A stretch of DNA of 64,000 nt from Verrucomicrobiota bacterium (GTDB taxonomy: Bacteria; Verrucomicrobiota; Verrucomicrobiia; CAIQCK01): positions 186,001 through 250,000 of the forward strand of contig JACRJX010000015.1 in the NCBI GenBank assembly GCA_016235595.1. The letters run 5' to 3'. The notes under the pieces are model-generated. The model saw only the letters and a list, made by a program, of their open reading frames with translations, was not told the DNA's origin and did no database searches. Shown in pieces: positions 43,275 to 51,732 of this stretch. Every line of letters begins with the position of its first letter. Position 1 is the first letter of the stretch. The translations under genes were made by a program, and so were the position numbers.

Positions 43275-44645
43275 TCACGCAGCTCCAGGCGGCGTGGCCT
43301 TTGCCGGCTCCTTCCCGTCCAGCGGCGTCACGGGGTCAATGAACAACCAGCACACGGCGCCGACGGCATAGACGACCGCCGCCATCCAGAACGTCAACGC
43401 CCAGTTGTTGCCGCTGTATTTCAGCACCTGCGCCACCGCCACCGGGCCGATGGCCGAGCCAATCTGGCCAACCATGTTCATGCTGCCCGAAAGGGAGCCG
43501 GCGTAACGACCGCCGATGTCCATGCACGCGGCCCACGAGCCGGGCATACTCAGGTCGTTGGCGAACGCCGCCAACCCGACCAGCACCATTGCCATCAGCG
43601 CGCTGTTGACCTGCGTCGAAAAACCCAGCACTGCCGCCGCTGCCGTCAGCACGCTGTTGACCTGCGTGGAAAGAACCAGCATCGCTGCCGCGCCCGCAAA
43701 TCCGACGCAGCCGAGCACGCGGCGCGTCCGCGCCGTGCTGCCCAGCCACAACGCCAGCCGCGCCGACACCATGCCGGTGAACAGCGAGCCGATACCGCCG
43801 AAGAACAGCGGCAGTCCCGTCAGTATCGCGAGCGATTCCTTGGTCATCGCCATGCCGTAGGTCTCGCTCAAGAACGTCGGCAGCCAACTGATATAGGAAT
43901 ACCACGCAAGGTTGATGCAGAAGTATTGCAGCCACAGCAGCCATACGGAGCCACTGCCCATGAACCGCCGCCAGGGCACGTCGCCGTGGCCGACGGCGTT
44001 GTGGGTGGCGCTTTCCAGCAACGCCAGCTCAGTGCTGTTCACCGACGGATGGACCCGCGGGTCGTCGCGGAACCAACGGTAGAAGAAAATGGCCCAGACG
44101 ATTCCCAGCATGCCGAACAACATGAAGGCCATACGCCAGCTCGCAAAACTCAACACCCACACCACCAGCAATGGCGTGAACGCTCCTCCCCAGCGCGCGC
44201 TCAGCCACATGATGCCTTGCGCCCGCACCCGCTCGGACTTCGGCAGCCAGATCGAGAAGACCTTCGTCAGGTTTGGGAAACAGCCCGCCTCGCCCGCGCC
44301 GAAGAAAAACCGGCAAACCGCCATCGAAATCCAGTTCCAAGCCCAGCCAGTTGCCGCGGTGAAGAGCGACCACATCAACACTACTCTCATCAGCGTCGCG
44401 CGCGGTCCGAACCGGTCGCCCATCCATCCGCCGGGAATCTCGAACAGCCCGTAGGCCACCGAGAACACCGCGAAGATCCAGCTCATCTGCTCTTTGTCGA
44501 AGCCGAGGTCGCGCTGGATGTCGCCTGCGGTTTGCCAGATGCACGCGCGGTCCACGTAGGTTACCACCGCCAGCGTGACCGCGAAGAAGATGACCCACTG
44601 CCGGGCGTGGGTTGGGGCGGGGTTGGGATGCGATGCGTTTTGCAT
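43275..44645 (-). CDS. MFS transporter, anion:cation symporter (hexuronate/glucarate) type
   Basis: This twelve-helix major facilitator protein has the ACS-family starts TYVDRACIWQTAGDIQRDLG and GGWMGDRFGPRATLM, the motif between helices 2 and 3. The ACS family imports hexuronates, glucarate or other organic anions, fitting the sugar-acid context, but the substrate is not known. A 17-residue tandem duplication lies within the C-terminal half (about residues 318-351), caused by a 51-bp repeat in the DNA. It could lengthen a helix or loop. Confidence 0.87.
   Translation of the reverse strand: MQNASHPNPAPTHARQWVIFFAVTLAVVTYVDRACIWQTAGDIQRDLGFDKEQMSWIFAVFSVAYGLFEIPGGWMGDRFGPRATLMRVVLMWSLFTAATGWAWNWISMAVCRFFFGAGEAGCFPNLTKVFSIWLPKSERVRAQGIMWLSARWGGAFTPLLVVWVLSFASWRMAFMLFGMLGIVWAIFFYRWFRDDPRVHPSVNSTELALLESATHNAVGHGDVPWRRFMGSGSVWLLWLQYFCINLAWYSYISWLPTFLSETYGMAMTKESLAILTGLPLFFGGIGSLFTGMVSARLALWLGSTARTRRVLGCVGFAGAAAMLVLSTQVNSVLTAAAAVLGFSTQVNSALMAMVLVGLAAFANDLSMPGSWAACMDIGGRYAGSLSGSMNMVGQIGSAIGPVAVAQVLKYSGNNWALTFWMAAVVYAVGAVCWLFIDPVTPLDGKEPAKATPPGAA
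43591..43692. repeat. 51-bp in-frame tandem duplication inside the MFS gene
   Basis: Two direct copies begin at 43591 and 43642. They share GCTGTTGACCTGCGT and diverge at several of the 51 positions. The encoded repeats are AAAMLVLSTQVNSVLTA and AAAVLGFSTQVNSALMA, 17 residues each, keeping frame. Confidence 0.8.
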
Positions 44646-44657
44646 GAAGGGTCGGTG

Positions 44658-45449
44658 TCAGTCCTTTTTCCCCGCCGGCGCCTGGGCGAGATGCTCCATG
44701 CAGTATTCCAAGTCATCCTCAGCGACGCGAAATTCCATCTCCGGGTTGTCCACCTCTGTCTTGCCGCAGATGGCGCAGCGATGTCGCGTCTCCAGCGGGC
44801 CGACATGGCTGGCCGCCTCGAAACGCGCGCGGCGGAGCATGTCCTCACGCTGGGTCGCCGCGGACTGAAAGAACTGCGGGCCGAAGAACAAGAGGTAATT
44901 GGTCAGCGAGACAATCGGCGCGAGGTTCGCCGGATAAGGCGATAGCACGATTTCCACGCCGACAAACGCCGCCGCGAGCCAGCCCAGCCATTTCACCTTC
45001 ACGGGCAGGATGAAGAATAGCAGCACCTCGAAGTCCGGCAGCACCGTGGCGAACGCGAGAAAGATCGAGAGGTTCAGGAACGCGTTGGTGACGGAGTGGT
45101 GCGTGATGAAGAACGCCACCACCGTCGTCGCAATCATGCCGCAGACATAGAAGACGTTCAGCCGGAAGGCGCCCCATTCTTGTTCGAGACCGTCGTTCAT
45201 GATCCAGAGGAAGTAGAGTGCGAAGAACAGGAAGATCGGGTCCATCTCCGGCGGGATGAAGAGATAGGTGATGAGCCGCCAGACTTCGCCGTGCATGACG
45301 CGGTTTGGATCGAGTGTCAGCGCCCCGATCCAACTCGGGTCGATGCGAAGCATGACAAACGCCAGCACGTTGACCACGACGATGATCCGTATCAGCCCGG
45401 GCACGGCGATGTGGCCAAAGCGCTGTTCAAGTTTGTCGAGCCAGTTCAT
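44658..45449 (-). CDS. Rhomboid-like multi-pass membrane protein without visible catalytic Ser motif
   Basis: Five to six transmembrane segments and the segment GEVWRLITYLFIPPE resemble the rhomboid/derlin fold. The canonical GxSG active-site sequence is missing; the corresponding helix reads FLNLSIFLAFATVLP. A soluble tail has a CAICG motif and a later YCMEHL, which could bind a metal. It is probably an inactive rhomboid-like protein. It lies 12 bp upstream of the MFS gene on the same strand. Confidence 0.65.
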   Translation of the reverse strand: MNWLDKLEQRFGHIAVPGLIRIIVVVNVLAFVMLRIDPSWIGALTLDPNRVMHGEVWRLITYLFIPPEMDPIFLFFALYFLWIMNDGLEQEWGAFRLNVFYVCGMIATTVVAFFITHHSVTNAFLNLSIFLAFATVLPDFEVLLFFILPVKVKWLGWLAAAFVGVEIVLSPYPANLAPIVSLTNYLLFFGPQFFQSAATQREDMLRRARFEAASHVGPLETRHRCAICGKTEVDNPEMEFRVAEDDLEYCMEHLAQAPAGKKD

Positions 45450-45520
45450 TATTTGCGATTGCCACCCTAACGTCCTGTCCCTGCGAAATCCAAACTCAAA
45501 ATCGCCATTGCCCGTCGGTC

Positions 45521-45715
45521 GTAGCCGCCGTCGTGAGACGGCGGACTGAATGGCTCACGACCGAAGCGGCCTCCTTGCGAGAATCTTCGCCCGACTCACA
45601 TCGGAGGGGGCTACTTGAACGTCGGGGGGGGGGCTACACGTAGCCGCCGTCGTAAGACGGCGGAGGGGTCACGCGTGACGGATCCGGCATTCCCCCGACT
45701 CACGTCGGGGGCTAC
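45521..45715. repeat. REP/BIME-type palindromic repeats upstream of the transposase
   Basis: Two head-to-tail units are seen. Each starts with a GTAGCCGCCGTCGT hairpin arm closing with ACGGCGGA (45521, 45640) and ends with an inverted CCCGACTCAC...GGGGGCTAC hairpin (to 45614 and 45715). A partial GTCGGGGGGGGGCTAC unit lies between. The same pairs recur after the adjacent transposase gene. No gene is present between 45450 and 45778. Confidence 0.85.
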
Positions 45716-45778
45716 GAGGCAGGGCCACGAAGGAATCCGGGCTTGAACTTGTTTCATTCCACAACTAATACAGCCGTC

Positions 45779-46333
45779 ATGACTGCGCCTCACAAAGGCA
45801 AACTTCCACGACTCGAACATCCCCGATACCAAAGTCACGCGGTCGTCTTTTGGACCCTTACACTTGCAGAACGCGCACGCGGCTGGCTGACTCCGGCGTT
45901 TCACGCCGCGTTTCGGGAGATGATGCTCCACGCGGCGGCGCGCGAGAGTTTGCTTTGTCCGACGTATTGCCTGATGCCCGATCATCTCCATTTCGTCTGG
46001 ATGGGGATGACGCGAGACTCGGACCAACGCAATGCGATGAGGTTTCTTCGCGGTCAATTGAAGCCAACGTTGGGTCATGATCGCCACTGGCAACATCAGG
46101 CGCATGATCATGTCTTGCGTGATGAAGAACGGCAGCACGATGCTTTTGCCAGAACTTGCTACTACGTACTGGCGAATCCGGTGCGAGCGGAATTGGCGAG
46201 GCGGGAAAGGGATTGGCCTTACAACGGCGCGATTGTACCGGGGTATCCGACAGTGCATCCGCTGGCGGATGGTTTTTGGGAGTTGTTTTGGAAGCTTTAT
46301 TGGCAGGAGCGCAGAGACGAAGAAGGACTGTAG
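45779..46333 (+). CDS. REP-associated tyrosine transposase (RAYT, Y1/IS200-like)
   Basis: The 184-residue protein has the HUH motif in PDHLHFVW and the catalytic-Tyr region CYYVLANPVRAELA, typical of RAYT/TnpA-REP proteins. It is flanked on both sides by the REP palindromes it would be expected to recognise. Start ATG 45779 is chosen; a TTG at 45743 is possible. It appears intact, so it may still be able to mobilise REP sequences in this genome. Confidence 0.92.
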   Translation: MTAPHKGKLPRLEHPRYQSHAVVFWTLTLAERARGWLTPAFHAAFREMMLHAAARESLLCPTYCLMPDHLHFVWMGMTRDSDQRNAMRFLRGQLKPTLGHDRHWQHQAHDHVLRDEERQHDAFARTCYYVLANPVRAELARRERDWPYNGAIVPGYPTVHPLADGFWELFWKLYWQERRDEEGL

Positions 46334-46481
46334 CCGCCGTCGTAAGACGGCGGACGGGGCACGCGTGACGGGCGCATCATTCCCCCGACTCACGTCGGGG
46401 GCTACACGTAGCCGCCGAGGTGACGATGCGGACTGGGAACTCCTTGCGACGATCATCCCCGACTCGTGTCAGGGGGCCGCG
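46330..46481. repeat. REP/BIME-type palindromic repeats downstream of the transposase
   Basis: One complete pair (GTAGCCGCCGTCGT at 46330 to CACGTCGGGGGCTAC at 46405) and one degenerate pair (46408-46481) mirror the units upstream of the gene. The first overlaps the transposase stop region. The tract extends toward the Tad locus; no gene is visible up to 46579. Confidence 0.85.
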
Positions 46482-46579
46482 AGGACGCTCGCGCGGGCAC
46501 AGCGGGCAGAAAGAGGTTGCTGAGGGGCTTGTCGGCTGCTAAATTCATGGTGTAGTTGGGAGGCTAAGAAAGGCACGAG

Positions 46580-46762
46580 ATGTTGGCGATGATGACGCAA
46601 GTGCGCAGCGGGATTCGGCGACGGAGCGGTCAGGTAATGACCGAGTTCATGTTGGTCGCTGGGGTCACGTTGTTGTTCTTCGGCATCCTCGCAATCTTCC
46701 TGAATTCCTATCTGGAACACGAGTATCGCGTGCTGAGTCTCCTTTCGTCGCAGTATCCCTAG
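46580..46762 (+). CDS. Flp-like prepilin/pseudopilin (60 residues)
   Basis: A short basic leader is followed by SGQVMTEFMLVAGV and one hydrophobic helix (about residues 24-42). The G-Q-x-M-T-E sequence with Glu at +5 matches type IVb prepilin cleavage sites. It is the first gene of the Tad locus and lies 85 bp before a second Flp-like gene. It lacks the usual Ser-rich tail and may be a minor pilin. Confidence 0.7.
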   Translation: MLAMMTQVRSGIRRRSGQVMTEFMLVAGVTLLFFGILAIFLNSYLEHEYRVLSLLSSQYP

Positions 46763-46847
46763 AACTCCGTGCTGGCACTGACGCCGGCCGGAACCAAGAC
46801 AGAAAACAAATCGCATAAAAGGCGAATAAAGAACAGTGAGAGCGAAC

Positions 46848-47111
46848 ATGAGCAAGATTACTAAATGGTTACCCACGAGGAAGTCGGGCCAGACGATGAC
46901 CGAGTATATCGTCATTGTCGTTGTGGTGGCGTTGGCCGCGCTGGCGATCTTCGGCATCTTCAGCGATACGCTCCGGCAGAAACTGGCAGGCACGGTCTCA
47001 ACATTCGATTCAGGGTCAAACGCGAGCGACGCGCAGGCAGATGTGAATACCAAGTCCGCCGACGTGTTGAAGAACCTCTCGTCGACTGGCGTTTCATCAA
47101 GCTCTTCCTAG
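46848..47111 (+). CDS. Flp-type major pilin
   Basis: This 87-residue prepilin has KSGQTMTEYIVIVVVVALAA: the G|QTMTEY cleavage site with Glu+5/Tyr+6 is diagnostic of Flp pilins. A hydrophobic helix and a polar, Ser-rich tail follow. It would be cleaved by a TadV/CpaA prepilin peptidase and assembled by the TadA/B/C machinery encoded downstream. ATG 46848 is preferred to an upstream GTG. Confidence 0.88.
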   Translation: MSKITKWLPTRKSGQTMTEYIVIVVVVALAALAIFGIFSDTLRQKLAGTVSTFDSGSNASDAQADVNTKSADVLKNLSSTGVSSSSS

Positions 47112-47203
47112 TTTGCCTCGTTTGGCTTGGTCAAAACTAATCAAACTGAATCACCTTTCCCTTCGGGGGGAGGGAGGTTTGTTTGGCATCACGGCAGAGG
47201 AGC

Positions 47204-47782
47204 ATGACACGGCATCGGGACCATCGGTGGTGGTTGCGGCAAGGCGCACGCCGGGCCAACGGCGGGCAATCGATGGTCGAGTCGGTTTTTGTGATCATGG
47301 TCCTCTGCCTCATTTTTTGGGGGTTCTTGCAGGCGGCGCTGCTCTACAATCACGAGCGCGTGCTGCAGTTCGCGTCGTTCGCTTCGGCGCGGTCGGCCAC
47401 GGTGGGTTTCAATCAGGAAACGTCCAAGCGCGCCTACCGGGTGGCGGCGATTCCTGCCTCGGGCACGATGTTATCGCCGGATCAGAACCGGTCGCAGATG
47501 GAGCAACTGGGTATTGAAACCATCGCCATCCCCCTCTACCTGAACCAAGCGGTAGGCGGAAACATGGATTACGCCTATTGGGATCGATACAACATGGTGC
47601 CGAACATTTCGGCGAATACTGCCACGCGCGTGTTGTCGGAGAATCATGACCAGGAGCATCCACTGGAGATGCCGATGGTGGGCGCTTATTACCGTCTCAA
47701 CCACGGGACCAACTCCACAATCAACATGATGCAGAACATCCGGACGGACTTGGGGTTGCACTACGAGCGTTACCTGCAATGA
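47204..47782 (+). CDS. TadE-like pseudopilin
   Basis: A basic leader precedes NGGQSMVESVFVIMVLCLIF with a type IVb-like cleavage site (G|QSMVES) and one transmembrane helix. A periplasmic domain of about 140 residues follows. This fits TadE, a minor pseudopilin of Flp pili. An upstream TTG (47183) with a GGAGG site at good spacing is a possible alternative start. The stop overlaps the next gene start (ATGA). Confidence 0.78.
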   Translation: MTRHRDHRWWLRQGARRANGGQSMVESVFVIMVLCLIFWGFLQAALLYNHERVLQFASFASARSATVGFNQETSKRAYRVAAIPASGTMLSPDQNRSQMEQLGIETIAIPLYLNQAVGGNMDYAYWDRYNMVPNISANTATRVLSENHDQEHPLEMPMVGAYYRLNHGTNSTINMMQNIRTDLGLHYERYLQ

Positions 47783-49434
47783 AGACCGCCACACCAACGT
47801 CCGGCAGTCCGCGCCGCGTCCCCGGTCGCCGGGGGCAGACGCTGATCTTCATGATGATGATCATGATCATCCTGACGTTTGTGGCGTTCTCGGTGTATGA
47901 CACGCAGCACGTTGTAGTGCAACGGGTGCGTTCGCAGAACAGCAGTGACTCGGCGGCACTGATGGGCGCGCGGTGGCAGCTCTCGTCGCTGAACGCCATC
48001 GGTGAGATCAATCTGATGAAGGTCACAACGGAGATTGTGACCTCCGGCCCGCCGCCGTTCAGCGGTGGTGTATCCGTGGAACAATACCAGTCGCTCTTCA
48101 GCGCGCTGGACAAGCTACAGGCGAGGATTTATTTCGTCGGGCCGATGCTGGGCGTGCTTCACGCGCAGCAGGCGGCCAAACTCAATGGCATGCATGCAGT
48201 GGCCTCGTATGCCAACACGTTCTACGATCTGGCGCAATACATCGAGACCCACGCCGGCGATTACCCCGATTACGTCTATAATCCGTGGCTCCAGTTCTTC
48301 GACGCGAACGAGCGGCAGCAGTTGCTGATGGATTATGCGGCGCTGTGCAGGGAGATCGGCGATCAGGGTGTGGCGGCGCTGCCGGCCAACGCGTGGGGAG
48401 ATGACGGCGATCTGGATTGGAGCAACGCCACAGCGTATGCGCAGCAGTTTCTCGGCGACCGCGCCTTCTACGGCGCCATCGCCTGCCAGGACTGGTGTTA
48501 CCTGAAACCGTTGTTGTGGATTTACTCGGACTGGACTTTCTGGGGCCCCGTGACCTCCAGCATGGGCGTGGATCCGTTCAGGTTCTTGAGCCTTCGGGTG
48601 CGTCCTCGATCGGATGCCTCGCTCTGGAACGGGCTTACATCGGCCGACCAGAACAATCTCAATAGCATCATCCAAGGCATGCTGACCAGCCGCGGACTGA
48701 CGCAAAACGAGAACTGGCCGGGCGGCGACAACTGGCCGCTGCACGGCTTCCACTGGACGAACAATTTGCCGCGGTTCGACCTACCGTCAGCGCCGGCCTA
48801 CGTGCCGCTCCGCTGGGCGGTCTATAACAGAGGTTGGTATAATCAGTGGGACACGGCACTTGTGGGGCAGTTGCTGGCGGGTACTGTGAAGCCGTCGTGC
48901 AACTACAGCAGCCGGAACGCCGATTCGGTCTGGGTATCGCAGGCTTCAGCGAACGTGACGATGGCGGTGGCCAATCCCGACCGGACTTCCTGGACGGCTG
49001 CCGGCCGGCAAACCGAACTGAGCGAGGCCTTGAACAACCTCTCCGCGCTCCGGAACGCCAATTCCGTCTCTGGCCGCGGGATTCTGGCATCAGCGGCGGC
49101 AAGACCTTTCGGACAGATAGACGAGAACACGCCGCCGACGCAGTATCCGGTGGTGCTGCCGGTGTTTAACGACGTCCGCTTGATCCCGCTGGTGTTTTCC
49201 TCCTCTGGCGGCGACTTCGATCCGGCTTGGCTCGAGCATAAGTTCACGCACATTCCTCCTTACACTCATCAGGGATTGAGTGGGTTGCAGGCAGGTTGTG
49301 TTTATTGCCAGCAGTTGCGGGTTTGGGAAAACCCGGGGTTCCGGCAAATCGGCATTGCGTGGTGGAACAGCCAGACGAATGCCAATCCTTGTCCTCCCGG
49401 CGGCGGGAACCAAGGGGGCATCGTGGCACACTGA
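47779..49434 (+). CDS. TadG-like Tad pilus-associated protein
   Basis: A short basic leader, RRGQTLIFMMMIMIILTFVA, provides a single N-terminal helix like that of TadG. A large extracytoplasmic region of about 510 residues follows, with no recognised domain. Unlike its neighbours it lacks Glu at +5 of the G-Q site, as usual for TadG. It is translationally coupled to the TadE-like gene by 4-bp overlap. Confidence 0.72.
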   Translation: MKTATPTSGSPRRVPGRRGQTLIFMMMIMIILTFVAFSVYDTQHVVVQRVRSQNSSDSAALMGARWQLSSLNAIGEINLMKVTTEIVTSGPPPFSGGVSVEQYQSLFSALDKLQARIYFVGPMLGVLHAQQAAKLNGMHAVASYANTFYDLAQYIETHAGDYPDYVYNPWLQFFDANERQQLLMDYAALCREIGDQGVAALPANAWGDDGDLDWSNATAYAQQFLGDRAFYGAIACQDWCYLKPLLWIYSDWTFWGPVTSSMGVDPFRFLSLRVRPRSDASLWNGLTSADQNNLNSIIQGMLTSRGLTQNENWPGGDNWPLHGFHWTNNLPRFDLPSAPAYVPLRWAVYNRGWYNQWDTALVGQLLAGTVKPSCNYSSRNADSVWVSQASANVTMAVANPDRTSWTAAGRQTELSEALNNLSALRNANSVSGRGILASAAARPFGQIDENTPPTQYPVVLPVFNDVRLIPLVFSSSGGDFDPAWLEHKFTHIPPYTHQGLSGLQAGCVYCQQLRVWENPGFRQIGIAWWNSQTNANPCPPGGGNQGGIVAH

Positions 49435-49445
49435 TATAGGACAAC

Positions 49446-50084
49446 ATGAAACGACGACTTCAAACAGGCCAGGCGATGGTGGAGTTGGTTGTGGGAATCC
49501 TTGCCATGATCGTGATTCTCGTGGGCATTGTGACGTTTGGCGAAGGCGGCTACCACTGGCTCACCTCGATGACTGAGGCCGCCGGCACGGCTTGGGAACA
49601 GGCGATTTCCGACAGCTCTGTCACGCTGGCGCAGGTCTCGGCGCCGCAGCAAATTATTCAAACCTGGGTCAACACCTCCGGCCAGACCCAGCGCATGCGG
49701 GAACTGGGGATGGAGAACCTGAACTACACATTTCAGGACGTGGCGGTGACGGGCGATGCATCCACGTTCTATGCCACCGCCCGTCAGACGTTGAACGAAT
49801 CCATCGCCGGCGGCACCTATATTGATTACCTCAACTACGTCAAACCCTATCTCGGAAGCCAGCCGGTCTTTTCGAAGGCATTCAACAACCAATCGGCCAC
49901 CAGCGGCTGGTTGATCGGCGTGAGCTCCCATCGTTTCGCGCTCGGCCGCATTGATCGTCAGGATGGCAACGGTGTCGTGGAGTTTGGCAGCGCGGTGCAA
50001 GACCTCATCTACGGAAGCAGTTCAATCAACCTGCAGAGCCAGGTCTTCCTGCCACCCATCTCCAAACTGTCCAACCTGCAGTGA
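49446..50084 (+). CDS. Second TadE-like pseudopilin
   Basis: The N-terminus TGQAMVELVVGILAMIVILV shows the G|QAMVEL prepilin-like site and one helix, followed by about 175 extracytoplasmic residues. It is placed 11 bp after the TadG-like gene. Its stop overlaps a GTG start of the next gene by 4 bp (GTGA). Confidence 0.75.
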   Translation: MKRRLQTGQAMVELVVGILAMIVILVGIVTFGEGGYHWLTSMTEAAGTAWEQAISDSSVTLAQVSAPQQIIQTWVNTSGQTQRMRELGMENLNYTFQDVAVTGDASTFYATARQTLNESIAGGTYIDYLNYVKPYLGSQPVFSKAFNNQSATSGWLIGVSSHRFALGRIDRQDGNGVVEFGSAVQDLIYGSSSINLQSQVFLPPISKLSNLQ

Positions 50085-50821
50085 ACTGCCTTCGCCAAAG
50101 AATTTGCTTTCCCGCCGCGCTCACAGTCGCCATGCTGGTGGCTGATGCCAACGCGCGCGTTTTTCTCAGTGGTGAGGCCGCGCCGTTGGCTGAGGTTTCA
50201 GAGGCCATCGGGTTGAAACAGGTGTATCGCACCGAATACAAAATCAACGGCAGCGACGCTGTGTTGGAGATCTACGGCGGCGATTTGCCGGCTGGCGTGG
50301 CCGCCAACCGGCTGGAGAGTGGCTTGCGCGCGCGGCAACTCAATGCTGCCATCTCGGGCGGCGACGACGGCGCCATGGGGATTCTGACCACCAGAGACGA
50401 ACTGACGCGCATGGTTGTCTCGCCAGTTGGCCCGGGCAAGGCGATGGTCTTTGCGGTACGGCAACGGTGGGAAGACGTTGCGCGTTTCAACGCCACGACC
50501 GCAACGGGTCAGGCACCCGACGCCCTATTGCCCAACATTCCTCCTTTTCCCGGCGGTCGGCTGGTCTATCACATGGAAGACCAGAAGACCAAGGCAACGG
50601 TTGCGGTCTATCGCGCTGGTGGCACGCCGGAAACCGCCTGCCAGTTCTACGCGCAAAGCCTGCCGTCCAACGGTTGGGAGCCGATGGGTGGCCGTGCTGG
50701 CGGGCGCAGCGCGCCGGTGATGTTTCGCCGCGGGACGCTCAATTGCACGGTGAGTGCCCAGACCGATGAGAAAACCGGGGAAGTGATTGTCACGTTATTG
50801 ATCCGCCGCTCTTCGCTATGA
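50081..50821 (+). CDS. Secreted protein of the Tad locus, unknown function
   Basis: A GTG start overlaps the previous stop. A signal peptide-like N-terminus (residues about 1-26) leads into a 220-residue exported domain containing TKATVAVYRAGGTPETACQF and a C-terminal SAQTDEKTGEVIVTLLIRR. I recognise no family. Position between the second TadE-like protein and CpaB suggests a pilus or periplasmic accessory role. Confidence 0.7.
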   Translation: MNCLRQRICFPAALTVAMLVADANARVFLSGEAAPLAEVSEAIGLKQVYRTEYKINGSDAVLEIYGGDLPAGVAANRLESGLRARQLNAAISGGDDGAMGILTTRDELTRMVVSPVGPGKAMVFAVRQRWEDVARFNATTATGQAPDALLPNIPPFPGGRLVYHMEDQKTKATVAVYRAGGTPETACQFYAQSLPSNGWEPMGGRAGGRSAPVMFRRGTLNCTVSAQTDEKTGEVIVTLLIRRSSL

Positions 50822-51699
50822 AACAGAAAATCATCCTCCTTGCCGCATTGTTGGCGGGCATTGCCGCCTTTGTCCTCTCGAAGCAGACACAAGAGATGTT
50901 CAAGGAAAAGTTCTTGAAACAGTTTGCGCAGGTTCGGGTCGTGGCTGCGTCGCGCAACATCCCTGTTGGCACTGTGCTCACGTTGAACGACATCGGCGCG
51001 ATGTCGGTTTTTGCCAAATCAGTGACCGGCCGGGCCGTCCTACCCGACGAATATACTGAACTGGTCGGCAAGAAAACGCGCGTGTTCATCGAGAAGGAAC
51101 AGGCGATCCTCTGGAGCGACGTGGACATGCCCTACGGCGGCACCGGTGGCATGTCGGGCATGATCAAGCCCGGCGAGCGCGCCGTGGCCATCCCCGTGGA
51201 CAGCACTGCTGCCGTCAGCGGACACGTGAAACCGAACGACCACGTGGACATCATCGGCACGTTCACCTTCCCGGGCGTCACCAAGGGAGGCACGATATCA
51301 GCCGGCCAGCCGCTTTCGGACACGATCACGCTCACCATCCTGCAGGACGTGACGGTGATGGCCACCGGGCAGGTGATGAGCCGGCGTCCCTCGGAGATGC
51401 AATCGGGCGGGGATCGGTTCGGCAGCCAGTATTCTTCCGTGACCGTGGGCGTGACGCCGCGCGAGGCGGAGATGCTGGTGTTTGCGCACCAGAAAGGCCG
51501 GCTCACGCTTTCGTTGCGCAACCGCGAGGATGTCTCCGTGGAGCAGCAACTGGAGAACGTGGACTTCCAGAAGCTGGAGAAGAATTTCAATGAGTTGAAC
51601 CGGGTCCGCCAGCAACGGTTGCACCCGCAGTTGCTTTCGCCGTCATCGCCCGTTCCAGCGGCGCCGAGAACCACGCCGGCGCCGTCCCTGGGCCGATGA
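50818..51699 (+). CDS. cpaB: CpaB/RcpC-like Flp pilus assembly protein
   Basis: An N-terminal transmembrane anchor is followed by a SAF-type domain with VVAASRNIPVGTVLTLNDIG and GMIKPGERAVAIPVDSTAAV. These are typical of CpaB/RcpC, a periplasmic protein of Tad systems that helps organise the secretin. The end is Pro/Ala-rich. The gene overlaps the preceding stop by 4 bp. The secretin CpaC that normally follows is not found here. Confidence 0.88.
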   Translation: MKQKIILLAALLAGIAAFVLSKQTQEMFKEKFLKQFAQVRVVAASRNIPVGTVLTLNDIGAMSVFAKSVTGRAVLPDEYTELVGKKTRVFIEKEQAILWSDVDMPYGGTGGMSGMIKPGERAVAIPVDSTAAVSGHVKPNDHVDIIGTFTFPGVTKGGTISAGQPLSDTITLTILQDVTVMATGQVMSRRPSEMQSGGDRFGSQYSSVTVGVTPREAEMLVFAHQKGRLTLSLRNREDVSVEQQLENVDFQKLEKNFNELNRVRQQRLHPQLLSPSSPVPAAPRTTPAPSLGR

Positions 51700-51732
51700 A
51701 AACCGCAACACCATTTCGAACGTTCTCCTGAT

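Noticed and set aside
44658..45449. Active rhomboid protease
   Set aside because: No GxSG serine motif is present in the expected helix, so only a rhomboid-like fold is claimed.
45521..46481. CRISPR array
   Set aside because: The repeats are palindromic, in inverted pairs, irregularly spaced and interrupted by a transposase gene. There are no spacers of constant length and no cas genes.
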